A DNA stretch of 64,000 nt from G963662655 sp963666875 (GCA_963666875.2 CAXXPU010000006.1:1-64000); one strand, 5' to 3'; counted from the first letter of the stretch, positions 26,174 to 36,727 are shown. Numbers and translations: made by a program. Notes: generated from the letters alone by a model not told the origin.

Positions 26174-27166
26174 TTACCACGGCTTGGCAATATTTTCTTT
26201 CTGATTTCGCTGCATCTGGGGAAATCGTAGCGTGGCATTCATGGTATCCGGAATGGTACCGCGAATGAGCGCCGGATTCATTTCTCCTGAAATCGTGATT
26301 CGGACGACCGCGTCGCGAGGCAATTTCAGCAGATCCCGATGCAGCTTCCGTACGATCGTATCGGCGTCCTCCAGTTCCGCGTCGTACTCGAGTACGAACA
26401 TCGGTCGCGCGGGGAGTTCGACGAATTGGTGACGCAACGCTCCGCCTTGCCACGTGAAATCGAAGTAGCCCTTCTCCTCGAATCGCTCGATAAAGGACGT
26501 CCGCTCCAGCGATCCCGGATAGAATACCGGTGGCGAACCTTCGAGTTTCTGCCATTTGTGGATATGACCGGCGAGCACAGCATCGAATTTTCGTGGGATA
26601 TCTCGCGGATTCACCACGTCGTCGCGACCGCGGAAGGTGAAGTTTTCGATGCGCGAGCCATCCACCGCCTGATGGATGCACAGTAGCCGCAGGTCCGCCT
26701 CCTGATGCTGCCAGCAGGTCGCATCGACAAGGTTCGGGAAGTTGGTGCGGACGTGGTCGCGGTCGTTCGGGAAGCCGCTGATCATGACGTTATTGCCGCG
26801 AACGTTCAGGACGATGCTGCCCGGCTCTTCGAAGATGTGCACATGCTCGTGCAGCGCGAAGAGACCGTGCGGGATGTTCGATCGCTCGTGGTTGCCCGGC
26901 ACGATGAAGACCGGAATCCCTTTGTCCGCGACCTTGAAAATCCGCTGGAATACCATCCACACCAGCTTTTCCGGTATCTTGCTCCGATAGAAAAGATCAC
27001 CGCCGTGGATCAGGAAATCGACCTTCTCCTCGATCGCCCTCTCCAGCACGATGTCGAAGTTACGGAAGAAATCGTCACCCCGCCTGCGCCGCTCGACCCT
27101 TGGACGAAACGGGTAGTCGTATCCCAGATGCGAATCCGAGAAGAAGATGAATCTGATTGCGTTCAT
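26174..27166 (-). CDS. SbcD-like metallophosphoesterase (DNA repair exonuclease family)
   Basis: The product has 330 residues from ATG 27166 (MNAIRFIFFSDSHLG); longer starts would overlap the divergent gene's leader. The calcineurin-type metal motifs are complete: FSDSHLG, HGGDLFY, GNHERSN, and AGHIHKWQ near 200. It belongs to the SbcD/Mre11-like phosphoesterases, which with an SbcC-type ATPase process DNA ends. No SbcC partner is adjacent. It is followed by the ABC pair with a 47-base gap. Substrate specificity is inferred only from the family. Confidence 0.92.
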   Translation of the reverse strand: MNAIRFIFFSDSHLGYDYPFRPRVERRRRGDDFFRNFDIVLERAIEEKVDFLIHGGDLFYRSKIPEKLVWMVFQRIFKVADKGIPVFIVPGNHERSNIPHGLFALHEHVHIFEEPGSIVLNVRGNNVMISGFPNDRDHVRTNFPNLVDATCWQHQEADLRLLCIHQAVDGSRIENFTFRGRDDVVNPRDIPRKFDAVLAGHIHKWQKLEGSPPVFYPGSLERTSFIERFEEKGYFDFTWQGGALRHQFVELPARPMFVLEYDAELEDADTIVRKLHRDLLKLPRDAVVRITISGEMNPALIRGTIPDTMNATLRFPQMQRNQKENIAKPW

Positions 27167-27290
27167 CCGTCCATCGGGAATGAACTGTCGATGGCTGTCA
27201 ATGGATTCGTGCGCAGGTGAAAAAATATTGACAAATGATAAGATGAGTGCCGATAATAGGAAGCACATTCGATCAATCGAGGAGGAGCAG

Positions 27291-29477
27291 ATGAAACGCG
27301 CGATAATGGCACTGCTGGCTGTGATATTGGTATGCACGCTTACGGCGAAGGATAAGACCGGATCGCTCATGGGCAGGGTGAAGGACGAGAATGGAGAGCC
27401 GGTGACGAACGTGTCCGTTTCGTTAAAGGGGACGAGTTTCGCTACGCAGACAAACGATCAGGGCGCCTACCTTCTGGAGAATATACCCGTCGGAACCTAT
27501 GAGGTAATCTACCAGAAAAACAATTTCCTTACAGCAACCCATGAGGTGTCGATATCGAATAACTACTACTCACAGCATAATATCAAGCTGTATAGTGATT
27601 CTCCAAGTCGTGCTGACAAAAGGTCTTGGGGACCCGATTATTATCGGCCTGCACCGAATGCGGATACGAAATACGGCTCGCTCGAAGGCAATGTAATCGA
27701 TCAGGACGGTAATCCGATATCGCATGCGAGCGTCTTTTTACGGGAAATCTCGCTGGGTACCGCCACGGACGAGAAGGGGCATTATCTGTTAAAGAATATC
27801 CCGGTAGGTCCCTACGACTTCATCTGTCAGACACTCGGGTATCGACCTGCAACCATAAGAGATACGATTTTCGCGGATCAAACCACCACCATCGATTTCA
27901 CGGTGCAGAAAACCACGATAAATGTCCAGCCGATGGAGGTAAGAACCAAGATCGAACGTTTGTCAACCGTCGATGGAATCGTTGCCATGCAGGCCGGCGG
28001 AGCGAACACCCCGCGTTTCGCGATGTACGACGATTTCAACACCGAGGATTACAGCGGACTGACCTTCAACGATTACAAGTACGCTACGGCGACACCGCTC
28101 TCCACCTTCTCCATCGACGTCGATACCGCCACCTACAGCAACATCCGGCGTATCCTCGACGAGGGACATATGCCGCAGTCCGACTACGTGCGCATCGAAG
28201 AGCTGATCAACTACTTCACCTACGACTACCCGCAGCCGAAGGGCGACGACCCGCTGGAGATCGTGGTCGAATCGGGCGTCTGTCCGTGGAACGAGAAGCA
28301 CCTGCTGGCGCATATCGGTTTGCAGGCGAAGAAGATCGACATGGAGAGGGCGCCGGCGTCGAACCTGGTGTTCCTGCTGGACGTCTCCGGCTCGATGAAC
28401 CGACCAGACAAGCTTCCGCTGGTGATAAAGTCCATGCGCATGCTGGTCGATAACATGCGGCCGGAAGATCGCATCGGGATCGTTGTCTATGCCGGAGCCG
28501 CGGGAGAAGTTCTTCCCTCCACATCCGGTAACGACAAAAACAAAATCCTCGACGCGCTCGAGTCGCTCAGCGCCGGAGGAAGCACCGCCGGAGGCGCCGG
28601 GATCAAGCTGGCCTACAAGATCGCGAAGGACAACTACAATCCGAAGGGCAACAACCGCATCATCCTCTGCACGGACGGCGATTTCAACGTGGGCGAATCG
28701 TCCGACGCCGCCATGCAGAACCTCATCGAAGAGAAGCGCAAGGAAGGAATCTTCCTGACCGTCCTCGGCTTCGGAACCGGCAACATCAAGGACAACAAGA
28801 TGGAAATCCTCGCCGACAAGGGCAACGGCAACTACGCCTACATCGACGACATCCTCGAGGCGAAAAAGGTGCTGGTCAAGGAGATGGGCGGAACGCTATA
28901 CACCATCGCCAAGGACGTGAAGATTCAGGTTGAGTTCAACCCCGCGCGGGTGAGGGCATACCGCCTGATCGGCTACGAAAACCGGCTGCTCAACGACGAA
29001 GACTTCAAGGACGACACCAAGGATGCCGGCGAGATGGGCTCCGGGCACACGGTTACCGCGCTCTACGAAATCATCCCCGCCGATTCGGACGAGGAGGTTC
29101 CGGGCGTCGATCCGCTCAAGTATCAGGAAAAAAGACTCTCCGACGACGCCCATTCGAACGAACTTCTCACCGTCAAATTCCGCTATAAAAAGCCGGACGG
29201 AGACACCAGTATCGAGCTTCAAGAGGTGCTGAAAGATAAGCGCTCGAAGGTTGGCAAGACATCGGAGAACTACCGGTTCTCGGCTGCCGTGGCGGCGTTC
29301 GGGATGCTGCTCAGAGGATCCGAATTCATTGGCAACTACACATGGAAAGACGTCATCGAACTGGCGAAATCGGCGAAGGGAACGGACGACGAAGGCTACC
29401 GCGCCGAGTTTATCCGCCTGGCCGAAAAGGCCGAATTGATCGATAATGATAGGAAGAGGATGGAGGAGAAAAAGTAG
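27291..29477 (+). CDS. Secreted VWA protein with two carboxypeptidase-regulatory-like domains
   Basis: The product has 728 residues. ATG 27291 follows GAGGAGGAG. A signal peptide (MKRAIMALLAVILVCTLTA) leads to two related beta domains (about 25-100, GRVKDENGEPVTNVSVSLKG; about 125-205, GNVIDQDGNPISHASVFLRE). A von Willebrand-type N-terminal region (about 260-350, STFSIDVDTATYSNIRRIL) precedes the VWA domain with an intact metal site (D364 in LLDVSGSMN, CTDGDFNVG) and the C-terminal extension common in YfbK-like proteins. It is probably a periplasmic or surface protein. The gene is more GC-rich in its second half. It stands alone, divergent from the SbcD-like gene. Confidence 0.94.
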   Translation: MKRAIMALLAVILVCTLTAKDKTGSLMGRVKDENGEPVTNVSVSLKGTSFATQTNDQGAYLLENIPVGTYEVIYQKNNFLTATHEVSISNNYYSQHNIKLYSDSPSRADKRSWGPDYYRPAPNADTKYGSLEGNVIDQDGNPISHASVFLREISLGTATDEKGHYLLKNIPVGPYDFICQTLGYRPATIRDTIFADQTTTIDFTVQKTTINVQPMEVRTKIERLSTVDGIVAMQAGGANTPRFAMYDDFNTEDYSGLTFNDYKYATATPLSTFSIDVDTATYSNIRRILDEGHMPQSDYVRIEELINYFTYDYPQPKGDDPLEIVVESGVCPWNEKHLLAHIGLQAKKIDMERAPASNLVFLLDVSGSMNRPDKLPLVIKSMRMLVDNMRPEDRIGIVVYAGAAGEVLPSTSGNDKNKILDALESLSAGGSTAGGAGIKLAYKIAKDNYNPKGNNRIILCTDGDFNVGESSDAAMQNLIEEKRKEGIFLTVLGFGTGNIKDNKMEILADKGNGNYAYIDDILEAKKVLVKEMGGTLYTIAKDVKIQVEFNPARVRAYRLIGYENRLLNDEDFKDDTKDAGEMGSGHTVTALYEIIPADSDEEVPGVDPLKYQEKRLSDDAHSNELLTVKFRYKKPDGDTSIELQEVLKDKRSKVGKTSENYRFSAAVAAFGMLLRGSEFIGNYTWKDVIELAKSAKGTDDEGYRAEFIRLAEKAELIDNDRKRMEEKK

Positions 29478-29651
29478 AACCTTCTATTGATCGTCGTTGG
29501 CTGCCATTTCATCCTTCTCATTGTGGCTTGAGGGAAATGGAAAAAGATTCCCTTACAAGGATTAGTTAAAGCGTCCGATAATAAATATCCTTATTTCTTG
29601 ACACATTCTCATTATTAATGCCACATGACATATGGAAGTGGAGAAAACACT

Positions 29652-32330
29652 ATGAGCATTACCGATAAGTTCCTTACAAAAATGATTGACATCATTACTG
29701 ATATAATTTTCGCGAGTTTCAAAGACAAGCTAAAGAAAAAATATAAAAGAACCTCAATTCAGCTACGAATTAAATCCGCTGTGACAGAAGCTATTTACCC
29801 ACTGGAAGATTTCTTGAAGCATGAAAGGATTGGACGAAATAAAATTGAGCGACTGGCAGAAGTATGCTCACGAGAGATTAAAAGAATCACAAAGGATGAT
29901 TCTTTTCAATACAAAGCATCGATTGATCCAATGAAATATATCGGCGACTATTATGAGGGTTCTTTACCGCAGGAAATTCTGGAAGATGGTACCGACAGTG
30001 TTTATTTAGTTGTTTTAGGTCAAATCGTGAAGACAATTACTTCCATCTTTACAGGGACAAATGAATGGCATAAGCAGGCATGGAAAAACGCCGAATGCCT
30101 GTTAGATAGTATCGCTGACCAGCTTTCCTATATCACAAGCGATATAAATGAGATACGATTGAAGCCACAGCGCGAAGCTGATATGATTCTGAGAAAAGTG
30201 AAGACGCTAAATCTACAGAAATTGAATCTCAGCATCGACCTTACCTGCTTGCGCAGCAATTCGCCTTGCAACGGAAATATCGATCAGATGTTCGTGTTGC
30301 CTGAGTTCGAAAAGGTGTTGACCAAAGAAGAGGAAGAGCAGAAGCGAAGACTCTGCGTATCTCTGGATACCGAAGTAATCGAGCAGCTGAACGAATACAA
30401 ACACATCATCATTGTCGGTGATCCGGGATCCGGAAAATCGACCTGGTCAAAGTGGTTTCAGAAGCAGATTCTACGGGATTCACAAGAAGGACTGTGTTTC
30501 AGGATTGAGCTTCGCGGCTATCGTGATAAGGATTTACCCAAGATAAACGATCTGGTACGCGATAACTGCTCGATACATCAGAGTGAGAAAATCACTGCCG
30601 ACCGATTAACGAAGTGGTTTCAGAAAGGAAAAATCACAGTGATTCTCGATGGTATTGACGAACTCACGATCGAACGAAGAGACCATGTGGAAGAATGGGT
30701 GAAAGACTTAAGTACAGCGGAAGAATCATGCAGAATAGTACTGACTACCCGTCCGTTGACCTCAAATCATATCGAGAACCTGAAAGAGCAATTTTCCGAG
30801 TTTCGTCTGATGCCATTCGACCGGAAACGAATCGAAGAATACATCGAGAAATGGTATAATCACACACCTGAATTACATGATCGAGAAAATGTTAATGCGT
30901 CTGAACTATACGAAACACTTACACATGATCCCACTATCGCCCATCTTACCGGAAATCCTCTGCTTCTCACGACACTATTGATGATCCACTATCTCGATGG
31001 CAAGCTGCCTGAAGGAAGATCGCTTGTATATAAGAGATACATTGAAGGGATGCTGGGGATTTGGGATGACAAGAGAAAACTATCCGTAGGCAACCCAAAC
31101 ATCAAGAAGCACAACGTAAAAATTCTCTGTCGCCTGGCTATCCACATGTTCTTCAAGGATGAGTATCAACTCGAAGAGAAGGAAATACGTACCGTACTCG
31201 AAGGTATTCTCCGGGAAATCCCATTACAGGAAGATGCGGATACAGTGCTCTCCTACCTCATCGAGCGCACGGGACTACTTACCGGCCCCGGAGTTTTTAG
31301 CTTCAATCACAAGAGTTTGATCGAGTATTTCGTCGCTTACGCTATCAATGAAGGAAATTACTACTGGCCAGATGGACATAAACTCGATCGCCTGCATCTG
31401 ATGAGCCAGAGAAACAACGATAACTGGCGAACCGTGTTATTCCTATGGGCTGGCCTAACGACTCTCGGAGATCTCGAAAGTTTCATCGATTCGGTGATGG
31501 AAGATGCAGATGTCCATATCGCATTCTCGTTGATATACGATCAATTAGACAGATTATCACACAATAAAATACGAGAATGGATTTTTCATGAAAATGTATT
31601 TCAATACATGAATCAAAAAATTGATAATTGTCGTCACACATTCCACGTATTAGGGCCATTCGAGAAATCCTATATCGAATTTCCGGGTATTAGTATATCC
31701 GGAATAAATGGCCGGTGTTTTTTAATGTTTTGTGATTTAATCGCAGCGATCCATAAGCGCAATATAATTAGGATTAAGGAAATAGATCTGGCATCCAATA
31801 AAAAGTATTATTATTATATCTGGTTTTCCTTTATTTCTATCAGTACAAACATTAAAATCATGGATCACCTACCTATTGTAACTGATAATAATTCCTATGA
31901 GCAAGAGTATTTACGCTGGGCAATCCTGGGTAGACTACTAAGATGGGGAATGCTCCAGCCTGGAAAGTATTTAATTTATAATAAAATATTACAAAAAAAC
32001 CTATTGTGTGAACAATATGTTATGACTGCTGTTTTTTATTTTTTCATGGAAAGACACCTACATCAACAAAATGATATCGACGTGATTCAATATAAAAATG
32101 AACAGAGCGAACCACTTAATATATTCATCAACACACCAGACTTGGTTAAAAAAAGCTTATTTTCAAAAAACTTATGGGTTAACATATTTGACCGAGAAAT
32201 GCATTCTTTATCACCTAACGAAATAGTGAAACGCTTGCTTGATGAATTCGATGTCACATTTGCCGAGAAAATGTATGGCAAGGAAAATGCAATACGTCTG
32301 CATGAATTCCTGAAGAAGCTGAACGAATGA
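29652..32330 (+). CDS. NACHT-domain NTPase, STAND-type, likely antiphage sensor
   Basis: The product has 892 residues from ATG 29652 (GGAG upstream); an earlier ATG at 29625 lacks a ribosome site. Residues 1-190 are a helical domain with LPQEILEDGTDSVYLVVLGQ, a pattern seen at the head of many bacterial NACHT proteins. The NACHT domain has Walker A GDPGSGKST (256-264) and a NACHT-style Walker B ITVILDGIDEL (328-338), then a sensor-type arginine stretch (VLTTRPL) and GNPLLLTTLLMIHYL. The C-terminal third is AT-rich and repeat-like. Bacterial NACHT proteins of this kind protect against phage. It is a single gene with no partner, inserted between unrelated genes and with a base composition unlike theirs, suggesting transfer. 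Confidence 0.92.
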   Translation: MSITDKFLTKMIDIITDIIFASFKDKLKKKYKRTSIQLRIKSAVTEAIYPLEDFLKHERIGRNKIERLAEVCSREIKRITKDDSFQYKASIDPMKYIGDYYEGSLPQEILEDGTDSVYLVVLGQIVKTITSIFTGTNEWHKQAWKNAECLLDSIADQLSYITSDINEIRLKPQREADMILRKVKTLNLQKLNLSIDLTCLRSNSPCNGNIDQMFVLPEFEKVLTKEEEEQKRRLCVSLDTEVIEQLNEYKHIIIVGDPGSGKSTWSKWFQKQILRDSQEGLCFRIELRGYRDKDLPKINDLVRDNCSIHQSEKITADRLTKWFQKGKITVILDGIDELTIERRDHVEEWVKDLSTAEESCRIVLTTRPLTSNHIENLKEQFSEFRLMPFDRKRIEEYIEKWYNHTPELHDRENVNASELYETLTHDPTIAHLTGNPLLLTTLLMIHYLDGKLPEGRSLVYKRYIEGMLGIWDDKRKLSVGNPNIKKHNVKILCRLAIHMFFKDEYQLEEKEIRTVLEGILREIPLQEDADTVLSYLIERTGLLTGPGVFSFNHKSLIEYFVAYAINEGNYYWPDGHKLDRLHLMSQRNNDNWRTVLFLWAGLTTLGDLESFIDSVMEDADVHIAFSLIYDQLDRLSHNKIREWIFHENVFQYMNQKIDNCRHTFHVLGPFEKSYIEFPGISISGINGRCFLMFCDLIAAIHKRNIIRIKEIDLASNKKYYYYIWFSFISISTNIKIMDHLPIVTDNNSYEQEYLRWAILGRLLRWGMLQPGKYLIYNKILQKNLLCEQYVMTAVFYFFMERHLHQQNDIDVIQYKNEQSEPLNIFINTPDLVKKSLFSKNLWVNIFDREMHSLSPNEIVKRLLDEFDVTFAEKMYGKENAIRLHEFLKKLNE

Positions 32331-32348
32331 TGCTCCTTCTGAAATAAC

Positions 32349-33224
32349 TCAGAACTCCATCAGCCAGCGGAGCGCGTCCGGGAAGCGTCTTGCCCACGCC
32401 GCTTCGTTGTGACGCGCGCCCTCGTCGATGACGAGCTTCAGGTGCTTTACGCCCTTGTTTTCGAGGATCATCCGGAACTGCTTCGCGTCGCCGACGTAGG
32501 CGGTTCCTTCGAGGGTTCCGGCGTCGAGATAGATGCGGAAATTCTGACTGATTTGAACTGCTCCGATCATGTCGATCAACTGCTGTTTGGCAAACCAGAA
32601 CGCGGGTGAGAACAGTCCCAACCGGGAGAAGGTTTCCGGGTATTTCATGCCGGCGTAGAGCGAGATCAGTCCACCCAGAGAGCTTCCGGCGACCATGGTG
32701 TTGTCGCGGTCGGTCAGGGTGCGGTAACGATTGTCGATCCACGGCTTGAGTGTCTTCACGAGGAAATCGACGTACCGGTCGCCTTCGCCACCTCCGTTTC
32801 GGTCCGAATTGAACCAGGGGGAGTACTCGTTCAATCGAAGATCCCCGCCATTGTCGATGCCGACCACGATCGCGCCAACCCATTTCAAATCCCGAATGAA
32901 GGCGTTGATCGTCTCGTCGATCTTCCATTCACCCGCGAACGATGTGTGGTCGTCGAAGAGGTTCTGCCCGTCGTGCATGTAAATCACCGGATAGCGTTTA
33001 TCCGAATCGCGGTAACCCTCCGGCAGGAAGATCCGCAGGGTGCGCGTGCGACCGAGCTCAGGCATGTCGAATTCATTGATGATCTCGACTTCTCCGTCGA
33101 TCGTGTTTTCGGTATTCAGCCCCATGTTTGACCTCCAGTTCGCGTATTTCATATCCTCGCCGTCCGTCGCGTACATGCCAGTCGCAACGATGAACAGCAA
33201 GAATAGCGCTACCCGATTACGCAT
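32349..33224 (-). CDS. Secreted esterase of the enterochelin-esterase-like family
   Basis: The product has 291 residues with a signal peptide (MRNRVALFLLFIVATGMYA). The alpha/beta-hydrolase core has YPVIYMHDGQNLFDD, the nucleophile elbow AGSSLGG (S182), an acid at about D234 (YLDAG) and H272 (EGARHNEAAW). Family members hydrolyse esters such as siderophore lactones or feruloyl and other acyl groups; which is hydrolysed here cannot be told. It converges on the NACHT gene with an 18-base gap and lies just before a large palindrome (33251-33340). Confidence 0.92.
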   Translation of the reverse strand: MRNRVALFLLFIVATGMYATDGEDMKYANWRSNMGLNTENTIDGEVEIINEFDMPELGRTRTLRIFLPEGYRDSDKRYPVIYMHDGQNLFDDHTSFAGEWKIDETINAFIRDLKWVGAIVVGIDNGGDLRLNEYSPWFNSDRNGGGEGDRYVDFLVKTLKPWIDNRYRTLTDRDNTMVAGSSLGGLISLYAGMKYPETFSRLGLFSPAFWFAKQQLIDMIGAVQISQNFRIYLDAGTLEGTAYVGDAKQFRMILENKGVKHLKLVIDEGARHNEAAWARRFPDALRWLMEF

Positions 33225-33250
33225 CGAATCTCCAATATTAATAAAGAATA

Positions 33251-33340
33251 ACCCCCCTTTGTCCCCCCTTGTCAGGGGGGTGAGGGAACGATGGTTTGCT
33301 ATCTCTTCACCCCCCTGACAAGGGGGGACAAAGGGGGGGT
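33251..33340. repeat. Large C/G-rich palindrome (about 90 bp)
   Basis: Two roughly 33-base arms, 33251-33283 and 33306-33340, are inverted copies of each other. They are built of CCCCCC and TTGTCAGGGGGG blocks, with a central loop of about 20 bases. It lies in the 254-base gap between the starts and ends of two minus-strand genes. It resembles REP-type palindromes and could form a strong hairpin in RNA. Confidence 0.9.
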
Positions 33341-33478
33341 ATTTTTCCCCGGCAATGATAAACCCGATATCTTTATAAAGAGCAGATTCACAACATCATC
33401 ACACTGTCTGGGAGATCTGCGCCTACACAATAATCCATTTTCGCTATTTCGTTTTAACTACATCAAAGCCGAAAATCA

Positions 33479-36466
33479 CTATTTTATCATGACCATTTTC
33501 TTCACGTCGATCGTTTTACCGCCTGCTTTCAGGCGATAGAAATAGACGCCCGAAGCGACGGCGCTGGCATCCCATGCAACTCTGTGTTTACCGGACGGCA
33601 TTGTTTCGTTGACGAGTGTCCGTACTTTCTGGCCTCGGATGTTGAAGATGTCAAGCTCGACTCTCGACTTCGAGGCAATCGAGTAATCGATCGTCGTTTC
33701 TGGATTGAACGGATTGGGCGAATTGCCGATCAGGCGGCTCAGGCACGGCGCGTCCGACCCTGATTCCGATTCCTGGATCTGGAGGTCGAAGAACTGCGCA
33801 TAGACATCGAAAAGCGGATAGGGCATCATTCCCACCTCCGTAAATCCCTGACGACCGTCCAACCAATACAGGAAGAAGCGGTTGTTTCCCGCCGGCACGA
33901 ACCGCAAATCTGAGACGTCCTGATCCTGATTACAGATACACATCGGTTCATCCCAGGCGGTTCCGTCGTAATCCACATGCTGGAGATACAGGTCGTAATC
34001 GCCGAAGCGATATCCCCCACTCGAGCAGCTTCTTCTGTATCCGATCAGGAATCCGACGCTGGTCTCCGCTGCCGCCAGGAGCCGGCATATCGTGTCCTCG
34101 GAGAACAGGGTCAGCGGTTCATCCCACACCGGATTGCATTCGAGATCAAATTTCTGCATGTAGAAGATCGAAGGAACATCGGACGACCGATCCACCCATA
34201 ACATGTACAGGTATTCGTCGGCCTGGAACATCTTCAAGCCGTCCAGATACGTCCCTACGCCTGTAAGCAGATAACCGTAGTCCCACTGCGTGGTGCCGTC
34301 GCCGTGAACGATCTGGATCCGCAGATAATCCGTGCGCCATAGGTAGTCTTCCCACGATACTACGAGGTTGCCGTCGATGCTCAAGCAATTGACGTTCAGC
34401 TTGGTTTTACCGTTGTTCAGGGCGACAGGGTTGCCGTTTTCCTGCCAGCCTTCTGCCGGATTGAAATCATCATCGACGCGCAAGGCATAGAGCTGCGTAT
34501 CGCCCTGTATCCACAGCAGATAATCGTCCACGTATCGGGTATATGACAGCGTGTCGGGCGCCTCCGAAAGGATGATCCGCGGATCGTCCCATACGAATTG
34601 TCCGCCCTCGATCTCCTGAAGTCTCCACGTGCTGGTGGCGTCGTCTTCTTCGCTCGATTCTTCGACCCACGACACGAGGCAGCGGTTACCCAGGGATTGC
34701 ACGAACACTTCCGTGAGATTAAGATATTCCCCGGTTTGGAGCGTCAATCCATCGTCGCCCCACAGCAAGTCACCGTTGTCATCGATCGCGCTGAAGTGCA
34801 ATTCGTTCGCGACATTCTCATCCTTCCAGCAGACGACCGTACTGCCGTCGTTCAGATAGCAGCAACTCAGGATATTCGGCATCACATTTTCATCATCGAA
34901 AAGCCGCATGTTTTCGTCGAAAGATGTGTTTCCGTTCTCGTCGATCATCTGACAGTAGGACGCATTCGATATGTCGGAGTACGCTTCGAAATTCTCGTTC
35001 CAGAGCAGACGCAGCCGGTCATTGTACGGGGAGGTTCCGGTGGCGGCTTGCAGATTATGGCAGACTTCGTATCCACCGTGAACGATCTCGGTGCCGGTGG
35101 TGCCGTACAGGGTCACGCCGTCGTAGGTCTGCACCTGCTGCACGATGCTGGTCATTTCTCCATTGTCCCAGTAGGCAAGGAATATCATCGCGTCCGGCGT
35201 GGATATCTCGATGTCGAATCCCGCGTTCTGCGACATAACTTCTCCATCGGGATCCCATAGCGGCGTCCCGTCGGTGTCGTAGAGCTGGGTCTTGTAGGTC
35301 GATTCGCTAATAACTTCGCGCCACGTGACGTGGATGGTCTGATTGGGCGTCACGTCGAGCATCATGGGTAAGGGATTGTGCTCGGTCGTATCGATCAGGA
35401 TTCCGTCTCCCCACAGCAGATCGTCGTCGGGCGATATCTTTTGCATACGCACACTGACGCCGTCACCTTCGGGATCGCTCCACATGGTGTAGAAATTACC
35501 TTCCGCATCGTATGGGATTCCAAGAATCGCGTTATAGGAAATGGAATTCGTAATGCTGACGGGGTAGCCGGTGATAGATTCGCCATCCATGGACAGCCGC
35601 TCGTAGTGAAGCCTGTTAACTCCGCCTACCTGGCTTTTATAGGTCACAATGAAGCTATTGTTGTCGGGATGCAGAACCTCCGGGTATGAGAAACTGAATC
35701 GCTGGTCGATGAGCAGACAACCCTCGTCACCCCACGGCGTTGTTCCGTCCTGTAGCACCCTTGCACAATAGAGGCTCCGCATGTTGTCGTCGTAGTTATA
35801 CACATGCGATATGACAACGATTCCGCCCTCGCCGTCATCGCAGATGGTGTTTTCGTTAATATCGGAGCCACAAGGCATGACACTTATGGCACCATCGCTC
35901 CAGGTCAAGATACCGTTAGCATCAACGTGATTTACGCACAGGCTGCTGTAAGTACCGCCGCCATCCCTCCACGCGATATAGGCTCCGCCATCCGGGTCGC
36001 CATGAATGCCGACAGCCGGGATTTGGCATGTCTCGGTTTCGCAGATCGCGACCGGGTCGTCACCCCAGAGCGGATTTCCGTCGGCGTCGTATTTCATGCA
36101 ATGCAGGTCGGACTCGTAATAGTCATCGGAGATGCTCCAGCCGGCGATGAAACCACCATCGGATGTCGATCCAATCACCGGAATCGAAAATTCGCCAGGA
36201 TTGTCGTAGATCAGGATCGGCGCACCCCATACCTCGTAACCCATGCTGTCGTATCGCTGAGCCCATATCCCCAGTCCGGTATCGCTCGTACCGATCCATG
36301 CGATGACGACGCTGTTGTCCTCAAGGCGCGTAAATACATCCTCCCACACGACATGGGTTGTCCGCTTAATTGGAATGCCGTTTTCCTGCCACAGAAACAC
36401 CTGCGCAAACGATACCGCAACAACGGCAAGCAAGATTCCTGTCACAGCCAGCTTTCTCAGATTCAT
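33479..36466 (-). CDS. Large secreted propeller-like protein with sorting domain
   Basis: The product has 995 residues with a signal peptide (MNLRKLAVTGILLAVVAVSFA). Most of it is a series of about 50-residue repeats in which WGDD or WDD turns recur (LWGDDPVAICETETC, TPWGDEGCLLIDQ, LLWGDGILIDTTEH, LLWGDDGLTLQ), suggesting one or more beta-propellers. The end is the sorting domain (SPNPFNPETTIDYSI, IFNIRGQKVRTLV, SGVYFYRLKAGGK, then VKKMVMIK). It is likely exported and cell-surface attached or released. The ligand is unknown. It is a single gene with the palindrome 33251-33340 about 140 bases downstream. Confidence 0.93.
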   Translation of the reverse strand: MNLRKLAVTGILLAVVAVSFAQVFLWQENGIPIKRTTHVVWEDVFTRLEDNSVVIAWIGTSDTGLGIWAQRYDSMGYEVWGAPILIYDNPGEFSIPVIGSTSDGGFIAGWSISDDYYESDLHCMKYDADGNPLWGDDPVAICETETCQIPAVGIHGDPDGGAYIAWRDGGGTYSSLCVNHVDANGILTWSDGAISVMPCGSDINENTICDDGEGGIVVISHVYNYDDNMRSLYCARVLQDGTTPWGDEGCLLIDQRFSFSYPEVLHPDNNSFIVTYKSQVGGVNRLHYERLSMDGESITGYPVSITNSISYNAILGIPYDAEGNFYTMWSDPEGDGVSVRMQKISPDDDLLWGDGILIDTTEHNPLPMMLDVTPNQTIHVTWREVISESTYKTQLYDTDGTPLWDPDGEVMSQNAGFDIEISTPDAMIFLAYWDNGEMTSIVQQVQTYDGVTLYGTTGTEIVHGGYEVCHNLQAATGTSPYNDRLRLLWNENFEAYSDISNASYCQMIDENGNTSFDENMRLFDDENVMPNILSCCYLNDGSTVVCWKDENVANELHFSAIDDNGDLLWGDDGLTLQTGEYLNLTEVFVQSLGNRCLVSWVEESSEEDDATSTWRLQEIEGGQFVWDDPRIILSEAPDTLSYTRYVDDYLLWIQGDTQLYALRVDDDFNPAEGWQENGNPVALNNGKTKLNVNCLSIDGNLVVSWEDYLWRTDYLRIQIVHGDGTTQWDYGYLLTGVGTYLDGLKMFQADEYLYMLWVDRSSDVPSIFYMQKFDLECNPVWDEPLTLFSEDTICRLLAAAETSVGFLIGYRRSCSSGGYRFGDYDLYLQHVDYDGTAWDEPMCICNQDQDVSDLRFVPAGNNRFFLYWLDGRQGFTEVGMMPYPLFDVYAQFFDLQIQESESGSDAPCLSRLIGNSPNPFNPETTIDYSIASKSRVELDIFNIRGQKVRTLVNETMPSGKHRVAWDASAVASGVYFYRLKAGGKTIDVKKMVMIK

Positions 36467-36727
36467 TATCCCTCCCGTTCCAGTCGTTCCGACAAGGTTA
36501 TTTGTTGAAGAAGACCAAGTGCTCTATACGAATTTCAATCTTATTCAATCGATCTGTCAAGAACATTTCGCCGTTATCCTTGACAACAGGATTACCTCGA
36601 CGGAGAAAACAGCTTCACCATCGTGTGGGAAGAGATGACGCCGGTAAATTAAGCCGATTCAATGAAAGTAGTTGACGTCCGAAACCCGACCGGAAAATTT
36701 CTGTCATCACGCATTATGGAGGTAAAT

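Noticed and set aside
29596..29625. TTGACA ahead of the NACHT gene as a promoter
   Set aside because: No -10 element lies at the right distance. The same TTGACA hexamer occurs ahead of several genes without a partner box, so it was not annotated.
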